Positions 35,588 to 45,301 are shown, counted from the first letter of the stretch. The stretch: DNA of 64,000 nucleotides from Arthrobacter sp. SLBN-83 (GCF_006715285.1 NZ_VFMX01000001.1:248001-312000), one strand, 5' to 3'. Made by a program: numbers and translations. The notes: generated from the letters alone by a model not told the origin.

Positions 35588-36046
35588 GCAAAGGCAAAAC
35601 AAGTCACGCTCGCCTTGGGATCCAATTCCAGGCCATATACGCCTGGTGCCATCGTGGTACTTCTATATCCCTGTGACGGCGTCACGTAGACGGTCCGACC
35701 CGCGGTGGACCGGCTTTCCGGGGGAGTGGCCACGAGTTCGTGGCTGCTCCGGGGTCGGCGTAATTGCCACTCCCCTGGCTGCAGTCTCCATAGGCGCCTC
35801 TTCTCAGCTACCGCGGAAGTGTGATTCTTCGATAAACCGTGAAAAGGCCTGTAGACGTCTATTAGTCGTCCTCTAACTCCTCCATAAAGCGGGTAGGATC
35901 CTCCGCGACTCTGCACCGAATTCTATGGCTACGGCAAAATTCGCCCCTCCATACGTAAAGGTTGCAACCGGCTTAAGGCCTTCTGGTTTCCCGATTAGGT
36001 CTGATGGCCGTGACGAAGTGCGCTGATACTCATCAATACATTCATT
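35588..36046. other. 459-base region between convergent sspE and sspD
   Basis: No gene is recognised. Short open frames on both strands lack ribosome sites and family resemblance. It could hold a decayed gene or only 3' untranslated DNA. Confidence 0.4.
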
Positions 36047-36913
36047 CTAGATATGGCAAACCATGCAAGCATCGTCCCCGCCGTCCTCTGCTAGCACGTC
36101 ATCGAGAAGGTCAACGAGCGGCAAGTTTGTCCGCCGGCGGGCAGCTTTTTCCATGGCAGCGGCATGCTTTTCCTTAATTTCATCAGCCCGATCCCGCAAC
36201 TCGGATAGAGTCTCCCCCTGCGACCACGTGTATTGCCGGTCCTTCATCGCCGTGTCTTCGAAGCCTTGCTTGTTTTCATAAGCTATTGCCTCTTCGTACA
36301 AGTCCGGATGGCGCTCTGAGAGACCGATCCATTCCGACTTACGCTGGAAAAAACAAAACGAGCAGCCGCTGCGTGTACGCCATTCATAGTACTCAGGCAA
36401 TCCGACGCCTGCGTCGTCGAGGATTTTGAAGACCTGCTCCTTGTTAATGCCGTCTTCTTTGAAGGGGAACACCGGGCGGATGGTCGACTTAGTGCTTATG
36501 TATCCACTTCGGTTCTCATCAGCCCGAATCCCAATATAGGTGTACGTCGGCGAGTCCCCTAGCCAGGCCTCAAGCGGCTTGATTTTGAGCATTTTCGTAC
36601 ACCAGCGCATCTGAGGGCTGGGGAGCGCACCACCATAAACCTTCAACCAGTGATCAAAACCGCGCTCGGAGTTGAGCCGCGCGATGGGTTTGCCAAGCAC
36701 AGCCTCCAGAGCTGATAGGTACTCATAAGTCTCCGGCAACTCAGCGCCCGTATCCGTGAAAAAATACTCTAGGTTCGGGATTCGGTCCTTGAGATAAATT
36801 GCGAGGGCCGCACTGTCCTTACCGCCGCTGATACCCAAAACGTGACGAGCACCGGCGTCGGCCATAGCCTCGTCGACTGTAGCGCTTGTGATATTCAGCT
36901 TGTCAGTAGCCAT
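36047..36913 (-). CDS. sspD: SspD: PAPS-reductase-like ATP pyrophosphatase
   Basis: 288 residues from ATG 36913, preceded by AGGAAGG. The PP-loop SGGKDS (29-34) activates the DNA backbone by adenylation, as in DndC. Downstream are MRWCTKMLKIKPLE, YTYIGIRADENRSG and Cys pairs CSFC and CMVC, suited to an iron-sulphur or thiol carrier site. It is the last gene of sspABCD and overlaps sspC by 11 bases. It is shorter than DndC (~500 aa) and matches the Ssp type. A plain CysH role is unlikely in this context. Confidence 0.88.
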   Translation of the reverse strand: MATDKLNITSATVDEAMADAGARHVLGISGGKDSAALAIYLKDRIPNLEYFFTDTGAELPETYEYLSALEAVLGKPIARLNSERGFDHWLKVYGGALPSPQMRWCTKMLKIKPLEAWLGDSPTYTYIGIRADENRSGYISTKSTIRPVFPFKEDGINKEQVFKILDDAGVGLPEYYEWRTRSGCSFCFFQRKSEWIGLSERHPDLYEEAIAYENKQGFEDTAMKDRQYTWSQGETLSELRDRADEIKEKHAAAMEKAARRRTNLPLVDLLDDVLAEDGGDDACMVCHI

Positions 36914-39900
36914 TCTGAGCCTTCCTGTCCAGTGCCTTGTCGACACCATGATCCAAACTAGCTTTCAACTCCGGTGTGCTTCGAAGGACTCGTTCGACGA
37001 GGAGCGCCGTCAGACCATCCCGTCCGTGCGGACCTCCTACAAGTTCCTCCGCGCGCGCCAATACTTCCTCGACAAGACCGGTGAGCGCTTCCGCCGTACC
37101 GTCGTCATAGAACACCACACGACTATTCTCGTCTCCCTCTGGAGTAGTAAAGGACAAGCGCCTCGCAGTGAAAGGAGCTTCCGTCGAACTGGCCTTCGCA
37201 TCGAAGTGGAGTGCCTCAACGCGGTGAAAGGCACCGACCGTCTCAGTCAAAAGGGACCGGAATCGTTTCCGATCATCGTCAAGCCACAGTTCGACCGGCT
37301 TACCAGTCAAAGTCAGCCCCATACGGCCCAACCAGCCTGCATCGTCCGGGGACTCGTCCGCCGCGTTGAAGATGAAGGCCTGCAGCTTAGGATTGAGCAC
37401 CCGACCTTCCAGCGGTTCGGACCTAACTTGGAGAGCCTTCCGCAACGCCGACACGTCCGCCGGCCGATCGAAAGCGACAGCCAGAAGATCTCGGATCTCC
37501 AAAAGTTGCCCCTCGTAGGCACCCCGCAGCTCCTCCAAGGAGGCCTGGAGGGCCTCCTTGAACCTCGCAATGGTCTCCGGCGTTGGATTCTGCCACTCCG
37601 CAGCTTCGAACCCACAGGCTCTCGGAAGTTCGACCAGCAACAGTCGATCGGGTTCACGTGCGTCGAGCAGAGCAGATCGCACAGCAAGTGCCCGCCTCGA
37701 CAGGCTGCTAGTGCGTTTGGTGAAAGTAGGCATGCTTCGCACGAGATTGAGTAGGGGCGCTGCAACGGCAAGCACGGTCTCGTTCCGGAGGTTCCGAGCC
37801 GATACCGGACGCAGCCCACCGACACCGAGGGAGGCAGTCGCAGCCGAGATGGCAGAGAGAATATTCACTCGATTGCCCTGCGTGCTGAATGATTTGAGAG
37901 CAAACCGCCGTGGTCCCTTTACGAGGCGTTCGACGAGGTCAGCAGTAAGGTTCGGCTGGAAAGAGCCATCTTCATAGATAGCCACGTCGTCACTTCGCTG
38001 AAGCAGGTAGGCGACGAGTAGGACGGGAATGGGGCCTTCCTTCAACCCTATGGGAGGCGCCATCAGACGCCCATACAGATGGTCGATCGTCACTGGTGAA
38101 TCGCTCGCTGCGTCGATGAACTGAGCAATCGAACCCCACACGTGCTGTAGCGAGCCGTTGAAGCCCGGCCGGCCGAACGCCCAGCCAGCCTCGCGCTCGG
38201 AGTGCAACCCAGTGTGCCTGAGAACCGCCTCATACATTGCACGCTCTGGCCCATACCCCTCAAGGCCGAGTCGCTCCTGGTCGCTGCGCTCAATCATGGC
38301 CTCGATCAGCTCTCGGCGAGCCCTAGCTCCTTGACTGGTCAGCTCCCGACGACCGATCATTTCGTTGCGAATGTGTGGACTTTGGCTGTAGGCCTCATCG
38401 CAGACATCGGAAAGGAGACGCGAAAGTCCGTGCGGGCAAGGCAGCGGGTCGCCAGTACTGCCGTGCGAAATCACACGGAATTCGACGTCATCTGCTCCGG
38501 GCCGGAAAGTATCCGCCAACGCCCCGGAGAGCCGGTTTCGTGCATCGGCGACGCGGTCCTGGAGCTCGCGCCGGGCGACGTAGTCGTCCATCACCTCCTG
38601 CTGATCTAAAACGGAAAGCGCGGCCGCCACCTCAATTGCGGCGTTCCGAACGCGGTCGGCGCGCGCGCTGGTCACCAACACCGTCGGACGGGGATCGGAG
38701 CCTACCTCCAACTGAGCCGCAGACGTGGCCGTTCCAAGGTGATAAACAACTACGCCATCTGCGGGGTTGTCCTTCGACAAGACCGGCATTGAGCGCGAAC
38801 CATCGTCCGTGTAGCTGACAGAGAAGTACCGGAGCATGCCCACGTGCTGACTGTGTCTTGCCGCGATTATTGGGGTGTCGGAGTGGAGACGAGCTAGCAG
38901 ATCAGCGGCATTGATACTGCGTAGTTGTTCCCGCGCGTCAGCCACCCTCCCGCGCAGGTCGACATCGCTTCCTTGCCAAAGTCTGTACTCATCAGCGAAT
39001 GATCGGAAGGTCAGGAAGCCGCGACTCTCCAGGTCATCCAAACGAGTCCGCCAACGCGGATGCGCTGGGCCTGACGGGTCGCTCAGAGCGAAGGACACCA
39101 GGTCCGGCGACGCACGCAACCCAAGGGCGCTACCCATCAGGTTGAGAAGGCCGACGGTCTTTAGGACCGCAATATCCTGCTCATCCAGGTTCGCTGCCTC
39201 ACGTACGCGTTCGTGAATCTCTCGCCAACGGCTCCCACCGACGCTGAGTGCCATCGCCTGGCCGGAGCCAGCAAAAAAGTCGAACAAGTCGCTGAGCGCG
39301 ATAGCTGGAAGCGGCTCAGATTCGTGTGGAATTGGCCGAGACTCAAGGAAATTCCTCGCCGTCCCTGGTTCTGCGCTGGCGAGGAAAGTGAAAAGGGTTC
39401 GGCCGTGCTGACCCAGCTGACCGCATAGCTCAGGCAAGGCCAGCAACGCGATAGGGTGAAGTGGATAGCATTGCTTTACGGTGTCTGCGCCACCGGGAAG
39501 ATGGTTGGCGATGCCTACCTCCCGAGCCGAAGCGAACGCCGCTTCAGCCCAATCTCGACGACGGTCGGCGAGTGCTGGTGAGAGTCCGCTGCCATCCAAG
39601 GCACCGGCCACTAAGCGCAGCGATTGCTCAGCAGACTCAAGAAACGACACGTCCTCGAAGCGCCCCTGCACTTTTCCCCACTCACGTCGCTGCTGAGCAG
39701 AGGCTTGACGCACGTAGTCATCGAATGCCAAATGCTGCAGCGTGAAGGTGAAGATCGGGGCCCCGCTTTCACCCGTCGCCTGTTCGGCAAGTTCCTGAAG
39801 AACAAAGAGGTCAGCCGACGCATCGGAGTCATCAGTTGCTCGCGAAGCGAAGTGCTCAAGCGTCTTGCCAAACTCGTCCAACACTAGGAGAAGAGGTGCT

Positions 39901-40439
39901 GCGTCGGCAATAACGCGAGCAGCCGCAGCAATCGACCGGGCAGACTTCGACGCATGCGCCGACGCCAGCGCTTCGGAGATGCCGCTCGGCTTGCGTTTCG
40001 GCCACCGGGCCTGCGTCCCCTTGACAAGTGCCCTCAGCAGGCTGTCAGCCAACGGCTCCTTTTGACAGGTGATCGTGGCCAGAACAAAGCCATCGGTGGC
40101 GCCTAGCGCCGCACGAGCATCGACCAGCGCGCGGTGCAATGCCTGGTCTGCGTCCCGTAGAGAGCACTCGGCGGTGTCCCGCAGTGCCCCCGAAGGACCA
40201 AGCAGTGTCCGTAGAAAAAGGGCGAACGAACTCTTGCCCGCCCCGTACGGTCCCGTGAGAGACCACGCCCGCCCCGCGGCTGCGTCGTTCATTGAGTGAA
40301 CGAGACGACGCAAAACCTCAAGCGCGCGACTCGTAGGAATGTAGTGCCCTGCCTGCTCCTGGTGGGCTTCCAAGTTGGCAGCTCGGAGGTATCGCTCCTT
40401 GGGGCGAATTTGGTCACCCAGCCTCGATTCGGCGGTCAT
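36903..40439 (-). CDS. sspC: SspC: large P-loop ATPase
   Basis: 1,178 residues. Walker A is GPYGAGKS (63-70) and Walker B is LLLVLDEFGK (DEF at 188-190). The rest is mostly helical with no known nuclease motif. The protein supplies ATP-driven action for phosphorothioate modification in Ssp systems; the precise mechanical step is not established from sequence. Its ATG overlaps the sspB stop (ATGA). Antisense open frames over it are shadows. Confidence 0.85.
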   Translation of the reverse strand: MTAESRLGDQIRPKERYLRAANLEAHQEQAGHYIPTSRALEVLRRLVHSMNDAAAGRAWSLTGPYGAGKSSFALFLRTLLGPSGALRDTAECSLRDADQALHRALVDARAALGATDGFVLATITCQKEPLADSLLRALVKGTQARWPKRKPSGISEALASAHASKSARSIAAAARVIADAAPLLLVLDEFGKTLEHFASRATDDSDASADLFVLQELAEQATGESGAPIFTFTLQHLAFDDYVRQASAQQRREWGKVQGRFEDVSFLESAEQSLRLVAGALDGSGLSPALADRRRDWAEAAFASAREVGIANHLPGGADTVKQCYPLHPIALLALPELCGQLGQHGRTLFTFLASAEPGTARNFLESRPIPHESEPLPAIALSDLFDFFAGSGQAMALSVGGSRWREIHERVREAANLDEQDIAVLKTVGLLNLMGSALGLRASPDLVSFALSDPSGPAHPRWRTRLDDLESRGFLTFRSFADEYRLWQGSDVDLRGRVADAREQLRSINAADLLARLHSDTPIIAARHSQHVGMLRYFSVSYTDDGSRSMPVLSKDNPADGVVVYHLGTATSAAQLEVGSDPRPTVLVTSARADRVRNAAIEVAAALSVLDQQEVMDDYVARRELQDRVADARNRLSGALADTFRPGADDVEFRVISHGSTGDPLPCPHGLSRLLSDVCDEAYSQSPHIRNEMIGRRELTSQGARARRELIEAMIERSDQERLGLEGYGPERAMYEAVLRHTGLHSEREAGWAFGRPGFNGSLQHVWGSIAQFIDAASDSPVTIDHLYGRLMAPPIGLKEGPIPVLLVAYLLQRSDDVAIYEDGSFQPNLTADLVERLVKGPRRFALKSFSTQGNRVNILSAISAATASLGVGGLRPVSARNLRNETVLAVAAPLLNLVRSMPTFTKRTSSLSRRALAVRSALLDAREPDRLLLVELPRACGFEAAEWQNPTPETIARFKEALQASLEELRGAYEGQLLEIRDLLAVAFDRPADVSALRKALQVRSEPLEGRVLNPKLQAFIFNAADESPDDAGWLGRMGLTLTGKPVELWLDDDRKRFRSLLTETVGAFHRVEALHFDAKASSTEAPFTARRLSFTTPEGDENSRVVFYDDGTAEALTGLVEEVLARAEELVGGPHGRDGLTALLVERVLRSTPELKASLDHGVDKALDRKAQNGY

Positions 40440-41386
40440 ACTGCCTGCTCCTGGCTCGCGCGGTAGTAGTTATTGATGATCTGGTCACGAAGAGATTCGA
40501 CGTCGCCATCAACAATTAGTTGTCGAAGGCCAGCGGGTTCGGCCACACGCATCTGCGGTACGGACTTCACCGCCTCAATTAGGACGTCATACAAGTTGCT
40601 CTCGGTCAGTCGGAAAGCCCGCCCCGGAGCACCCGGGTCACCGGCCAGGCGTGCCACGCTGATCGTGCGCTCCTTTGTCCCGACAGCGGTCAGAAAGTCG
40701 AGGCAGGCGTATGCGACGATCGCTGCCGGGAGAGACGGCTTCGGGCCGGTAACAAAACGCCAGCTCCTGGCCTCCCCGGCTGCGGGAGAGATCAGTCCTA
40801 GCTGCCGCGTAGGGCAGTCGAGTATGTCGTCCATGCTCTGACGACCAGTACGCCGCACCCCAAAGGTACGCAGCAAGCAGTCCACATCCTTCTTAACCGA
40901 CGACTCCATCACGCTCTTCCAGCCTGCGGCGGCCGTTAGCTCGACGACATGGTCCGTCAGCTGGTACTCCTCGAACTGCTCGTGAGCAAAAAGATTGAAG
41001 GCGGTCCACCAGACCGGCGCCATGCACGTAGGGCCGAGCAGCTTCCAGTGCAGGAGCCACAAGCTGGCAGGATCTTCCAGCCACGGATCCCACCCGTCCT
41101 CCCCCAGTAGCTGTCGCCCGAAGACTGAGGGCGTGAGATGCGGCGTACGAGGACGTTTTTCATTTGGAGTAGTCTCCAAAATCTTGTACGCCTGACACCA
41201 GTACCGGATGGCGTTGACCATGTTCTTACCGACCCCAAGATCAACTGTGGCGTTCGGCTTCGAGAAAGCCTCGGGATCCGCTAGGGCAGCAGTGAATCCT
41301 TTTCTAAGCCATCCGAACCGCAGGTGAAAAGTCTCGTGCCGCGCGAAGGCTGGCTCGGCCGCTGCTCCCAGCAGTGCCCCACTCAT
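40436..41386 (-). CDS. sspB: SspB: DUF4007-family protein
   Basis: 316 residues, DUF4007-like (FHLRFGWLRKGFTAALADPEAF at the start, ASLWLLHWKLLGP in the middle, DNLY-type helical tail). In Ssp loci the protein in this place nicks DNA to let sulphur be inserted in single-strand phosphorothioation. Start and stop overlap both neighbours by four bases (ATGA), showing tight translational coupling. I assign it mainly by locus order plus the DUF4007 pattern. Confidence 0.82.
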   Translation of the reverse strand: MSGALLGAAAEPAFARHETFHLRFGWLRKGFTAALADPEAFSKPNATVDLGVGKNMVNAIRYWCQAYKILETTPNEKRPRTPHLTPSVFGRQLLGEDGWDPWLEDPASLWLLHWKLLGPTCMAPVWWTAFNLFAHEQFEEYQLTDHVVELTAAAGWKSVMESSVKKDVDCLLRTFGVRRTGRQSMDDILDCPTRQLGLISPAAGEARSWRFVTGPKPSLPAAIVAYACLDFLTAVGTKERTISVARLAGDPGAPGRAFRLTESNLYDVLIEAVKSVPQMRVAEPAGLRQLIVDGDVESLRDQIINNYYRASQEQAV

Positions 41387-42570
41387 GATAAGAACCTTTC
41401 TTCGGACTTAGGACCACCAAGCAGGTGGACCAGCTCAACGTAACCACGCCCCAACTCTCCAATTGCGGCCTCGACGTCCTCGTTTGTTGTGTACCGACTC
41501 AAACTCAAGCGAATCGAACGTGAGGCCTCCCAATCGGATACACCCATAGCAAGGAGGACTGGAGACGGTCCCGGCGCACCAGCATGACAGGCACTACCAG
41601 TTGACGCTGCCAACCGAGGCAGACGCGCCAGCAACGCCTCGGACTCGACACTCTCCGACCAGTTGATACCGACTGCCACGTTCAATATCCCAGGAAGACG
41701 CCGAACCGCATCGGCACCGTGTTCGACAAGATCACCCACGCTCGATTTGAGGCCAACAAGCAATTTCCGGCGCAAGGCTCGCACCGCCTCGGCGGACTCG
41801 TACCCCGATGACAAGGCAAGTTCCGCCGCGGCGCCAAACCCCGCAATGGCCGCGGAGTTAGCTGAACCGCTCCGAAGACCCCGCTCCTGACCTCCGCCCG
41901 TCAATTGCGGGCGAAGACGATTTCGGGCCGTCGGACGCACGATCAGTGCCGCAGCTCCCTGCGGCCCATGCATCTTGTGTGAGCTGACTGTCACCATGTC
42001 GCATTCGTCAAGGATGGAGTGCGCTCCCCAAGCCATGAGTTGACTCGCATCCGCATGGACGAGCGCTCCAACCTCATGCGCGCGCTCAACGATCTTGTCG
42101 AGCGGCTGAATGACGCCCGTCTCGTTATTGGCTGCGTGGACCGACACGAGAGCTGTGTTCGATGAGAGGACCGCCTCCAGCTGATCGACGTCGATTTCCC
42201 CAGTCTTCCCTACACCAAGAGCGTGCGAAGTGCCATGTTCGGAGGCGAGTTGCTCAACGGTTGCAAGCACTGACGGGTGATCAGCCACCGATGTGACGAT
42301 ATCGCACCTACCGGATCGACGGACCAATCCCCTTAGCGCGAGGTTGTTCGCTTCAGTTGCACTTGCGACGAAGGTGACGCCGGCGGGCCCCACGCGTAAC
42401 AGCTCGGCAACTGCCTCCCGAGCACTGTCGAGCAAGGCTGCCGCGGCCAACCCGGCGGCATGTGATGCACCGGCATTGCCGGTCTGCTTCAACGCCCGAA
42501 CCGTCGCCTCCAAGGCTTCTGGAGCGATCGGGGTCGACGCCGCAGCGTCCAAGTAAATCAGGTTAGCCAT
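41383..42570 (-). CDS. sspA: SspA: cysteine desulfurase
   Basis: 395 residues from ATG 42570, preceded by AGAGGAAG. NifS/IscS family, PLP-dependent: MVTVSSHKMHGPQG with PLP-binding Lys199, and the mobile-loop catalytic Cys328 in ASTGSACHAG. It mobilises sulphur from L-cysteine for insertion into the DNA backbone. First gene of the four-gene overlapping operon; the truncated Lsr2-like gene lies 88 bases upstream on the same strand. Confidence 0.92.
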   Translation of the reverse strand: MANLIYLDAAASTPIAPEALEATVRALKQTGNAGASHAAGLAAAALLDSAREAVAELLRVGPAGVTFVASATEANNLALRGLVRRSGRCDIVTSVADHPSVLATVEQLASEHGTSHALGVGKTGEIDVDQLEAVLSSNTALVSVHAANNETGVIQPLDKIVERAHEVGALVHADASQLMAWGAHSILDECDMVTVSSHKMHGPQGAAALIVRPTARNRLRPQLTGGGQERGLRSGSANSAAIAGFGAAAELALSSGYESAEAVRALRRKLLVGLKSSVGDLVEHGADAVRRLPGILNVAVGINWSESVESEALLARLPRLAASTGSACHAGAPGPSPVLLAMGVSDWEASRSIRLSLSRYTTNEDVEAAIGELGRGYVELVHLLGGPKSEERFLS

Positions 42571-42658
42571 GTCGCTTCCTCTGTCAGCTGCGAGCCCGTT
42601 GTGGCCCACGAATCAAATGCTAAGTTCGAGCACCGACAGAATCGGAGCGCGTTCGTCC

Positions 42659-42859
42659 TCAGCCCGATGACAGATGACGAGATCGTATGCGCCGAGCCCC
42701 TCCTACATAGATGTACAAGGTGGATCTGAGCTCGGCCGCATGAACTGCCGTTAGGTCAATCTCGTAGTCAATTCCGTCGAGCGCGAAGCGCACTGTCTCG
42801 TCAGCAGCACTCGACCTGTCGAGGTCGTCCACGAGAGTAGTCAGTACACAATAAGTCAC
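42659..42859 (-). CDS. Short Lsr2-like protein (oligomerisation domain only)
   Basis: 66 residues from a GTG start with GGGGGAT upstream. It matches the N-terminal dimerisation domain of Lsr2: LVDDLDRSSAADETVRFALD, YEIDLTAVHAAELRSTLY. Full Lsr2 is ~110 residues with an AT-hook-like DNA-binding tail; here the frame stops at RIRSRHLSSG, with no such tail in any frame. It may oligomerise with chromosomal Lsr2 and relieve silencing of this AT-rich island, like truncated H-NS antagonists. A simple remnant is also possible. Confidence 0.7.
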   Translation of the reverse strand: MTYCVLTTLVDDLDRSSAADETVRFALDGIDYEIDLTAVHAAELRSTLYIYVGGARRIRSRHLSSG

Positions 42860-43420
42860 GCCTCAGTATCCCCCGGCTCAACGCCTGGGACGAAACCGAC
42901 ACGCGAAGCTAGCTCCATCCAGGAGTGCTGTAGTTGCATTCCCTGAGTCAGAATAGAGCGCCAGCACATCTCTAAAAGCCGCACGTCGATAAGAATGTGA
43001 TCGGTTCTAAATACAAATATGCGCTAATTTACATTAGGTGCCGATTCCCGGCTTGGGCGTTAGGCATAAAGCACGCTCCTGTATACCCAAGATTTCTGGT
43101 GACATTATCCGCCTTGGCCGCAAAATTCTGGCTTCTAAACAAGCACGGATCCTGAATGTCCGAGCGGAGGATCCCTTGCCTGATGCTTGGCCGGCTTTCG
43201 ATGAGGAGCTTGAAAGGCTTATCCAAGTAATAGCGTCCTCCGCAGGGGGAACCAATCTTGCCGGGGCATGCCGTTCTAAGGCCGAACCTTGGAAAACGCT
43301 CTCGGGTTGTGTCTTCAGGACGACCCGTGGCTGCCGGTGGCAGTAGAGCGAACACGGCACCCCCCGGGTTAAAAATTAGTACAGTTCAGGCGCAAATGCG
43401 TTAGAAATGGACGGAGCGTC
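42860..43420. other. AT-rich intergenic stretch upstream of the lsr2-like gene
   Basis: 561 bases. The stretch around 43000-43035 is AT-rich (AAATACAAATATG) and probably carries the promoter for the lsr2-like/ssp transcript. A 102-codon plus-strand frame (43038-43346, GTG start, DPLPDAWPAFDEELERLIQ) might be a gene but has no ribosome site and no recognisable family. Confidence 0.4.
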
Positions 43421-43738
43421 TTGCCGGAGAGAACGGCGGGCACCGTATCTATAAGACCCTCGCTGAGCGGCTGGAACGGCTGCGGGAACGCCAGTTAGCA
43501 ACGGCACACGACTCGGTTGATTTCCTTCGAGATCTGCTTGATCTGGCCCGTGACCTGCGGCAGCTGAAAAGTCGAGGACGAATCCGGCCGGAAGGTCTCG
43601 ATCTGCTTCCGGACCCAAACGTTGGTGCGCCGACACAGATTTTCGAAGAGTACAAGCCCGAACGTGTTCCGGTCATGGTGGGCGAGGTGGTCACGGACAT
43701 CGATGCGATAGTGCAAGAAGTGTGCTGGATTGGCTGGA
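43421..43738 (+). pseudogene. Fragment of type I restriction subunit HsdR (C-terminal part)
   Basis: The plus frame without a start reads HRIYKTLAERLERLRERQLA, SVDFLRDLLDLARDL, LLPDPNVGAPTQIFEEYKP, and VPVMVGEVVTDIDAIVQEV. This is the characteristic helical C-terminus of HsdR. The rest of hsdR and any hsdM/hsdS are absent. It shows that a type I restriction-modification system once occupied this place next to the Ssp locus. Confidence 0.75.
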
Positions 43739-44804
43739 AGCCAGCGAGCGTGCGGAGCTGCTGGTCGTCGAATATAAATCAACAATGAGGAAGACTGGAG
43801 CCACAGGCCACAGGCATAACCAAAACTCGACGAGGCCTCCAAGTCTCCGGCTCCGAGGTTTCATAGTTCTGGCGAGGAAAGCCAGGTTGCTGGGATTTTT
43901 AGGTCCTCGCGAATATGGGTGGCAATATCTCCAGGATTCCCTGCCGCTAACGCAAGGACGTGCTTGGCACGAGAACTCTTCTTCCGCAACCCAACGGGTT
44001 ATAGTTTTCACGAAATCGACCATGTTGTCGTCGAATCGACTTCGCAACTTCTCGAAATCCTTCACTGTCTCGTCTGTAGCAGGCTCATGGTCCTTTAGAT
44101 TCCGAAGCGCTCTCGCATCGAGACATAAGGCGGTGACCCAGCGACCGATTTCTGAATCGAAACCTTCATGCTCGCCATAGAGGGCAACTTTCCACCGAAT
44201 GTGAGCCCTGGATGGAAGATAGGCAGTGTCAATCACTGCTTGCTCATTCACGAAAATGGCTTCGCGTAGTTTTAATACACCTTCCGATAGCTCAACTGCT
44301 GATTGAGCATGGTGGGCTTTAGAAGTTCTGGCTTCCTCATCGCGCTTGGAGGCGTCCCACAAGCCCTGCTGCTTCTCGTTGGTCCTGTTAAAAAACCCAG
44401 ACCGCTGCCGCAGCGGCGCCCCCCGCTCCGATGAGCGCGCCGATGGTGCCGCTGAACAACTGCAACATCCACTCTTGTGTAAATATCCACCATCCGTCAG
44501 ATGCTGGCTTTCCCTCTTTATGCGGCGGAATGGGCAACGCCCCAAGGAATGAAAACAGTGCACCAAAGGCGATGACGACCCACCCGGCAAGGATCAGTGC
44601 GTCGCGAAGTTTGCTGGGTGAGCCAGAGGGCTCGGCATCTCCTCGAGAGGTGGACGCGGTCATCGCCTGGCCGAGAGCTCCGATGAGAAGCAAAGCAGCA
44701 CCTGCCAAAGCTGGTCCCTGTCCCGACATTGTCACCGCTCCCAAGACAACAATGATCGTAACGGCCGGCAGGCCAGCTTTTAGGAGCGCGAATCTCTCAG
44801 CCAT
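43691..44804 (-). pseudogene. Membrane protein with helical cytoplasmic tail, frameshifted in an A6 tract
   Basis: ATG 44804 has a strong ribosome site (GGAGG). The first 139 codons encode about four hydrophobic helices (AVTIIVVLGAV, ALAGAALLLIGALG, LAGWVVIAFGALFSFLGALP, GTIGALIGAGGAAAAA) and stop at 44388. Deleting one A from 44390-44395 joins VWVF to FNRTNEKQQGLWDAS and a charged helical tail (VELSEGVLKLREAIFVNEQAV). The end is uncertain because the frame runs into the hsdR remnant on the other strand. Function unknown. Confidence 0.6.
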
Positions 44805-44961
44805 TCGAACCTCCGTCAGGGGTATCCATAGTTGACCGGAAGATTTCCAAGCCGAACATTTCTTACACACCGAGCAATCATAAGAAGAGCAGACTGGTGC
44901 TACATAGACTGTCCGATGGCGAGCATGGCCTGAAGGGTGAGCTCAACCCGTCGGAGGTCAC

Positions 44962-45301
44962 ATGCCAAAAGCCAAGGGCATCTGCGCCAGGCCAGACTGC
45001 CCCGACGCTGCTGAGATTGGCAGCCGATGCCCCGCGCACAACGCCGAAGCTGAACGAGCACGTGGTAACTCTAGCCAGAGCGGCTACGGATCCGTGCAAC
45101 AACAACTCCGACGAGAGTGGGTACCAAAGGTACGAGCCTGGTTCCGTCATCTGCACCAGGTGCGGAGACACCGTCCAACCTGGCGAACGCTGGGACTTAA
45201 GCGACGATGACAACGACCGCAGCAAGTACAACGCCCCCGAGCACGCCAACAGATGCAACCGCGCACCGGCAGGACGGGAGGCGCACCAACCGACCTCCTG
45301 A
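44962..45301 (+). pseudogene. Phage-type HNH endonuclease, frameshifted
   Basis: Starts MPKAKGICARPDCPDAAEIG (zinc-like CxxxxC and CPAH), continues to REWVPKV, then the frame is lost. A neighbouring frame carries the HNH core: VICTRCGDTVQPGERWDLSD and YNAPEHANRCNRAPAG. Removing one A near 45140 would join them. Small HNH enzymes like this are common near phage cos/terminase genes, none of which is present here. Confidence 0.65.

Noticed and set aside
36047..36913. Assimilatory PAPS reductase (CysH)
   Set aside because: The PP-loop is shared, but the gene overlaps a phosphorothioation operon and carries extra Cys pairs; no sulphate-assimilation genes are near.
36903..40439. BREX BrxC-type ATPase
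   Set aside because: Size and P-loop fit loosely, but no pglX, pglZ or brxL gene is present, while desulfurase and PP-loop partners are.
43038..43346. 102-codon plus-strand gene
   Set aside because: GTG start without ribosome site, overlapped by equally long minus-strand frames, no recognised family; left as a note only.
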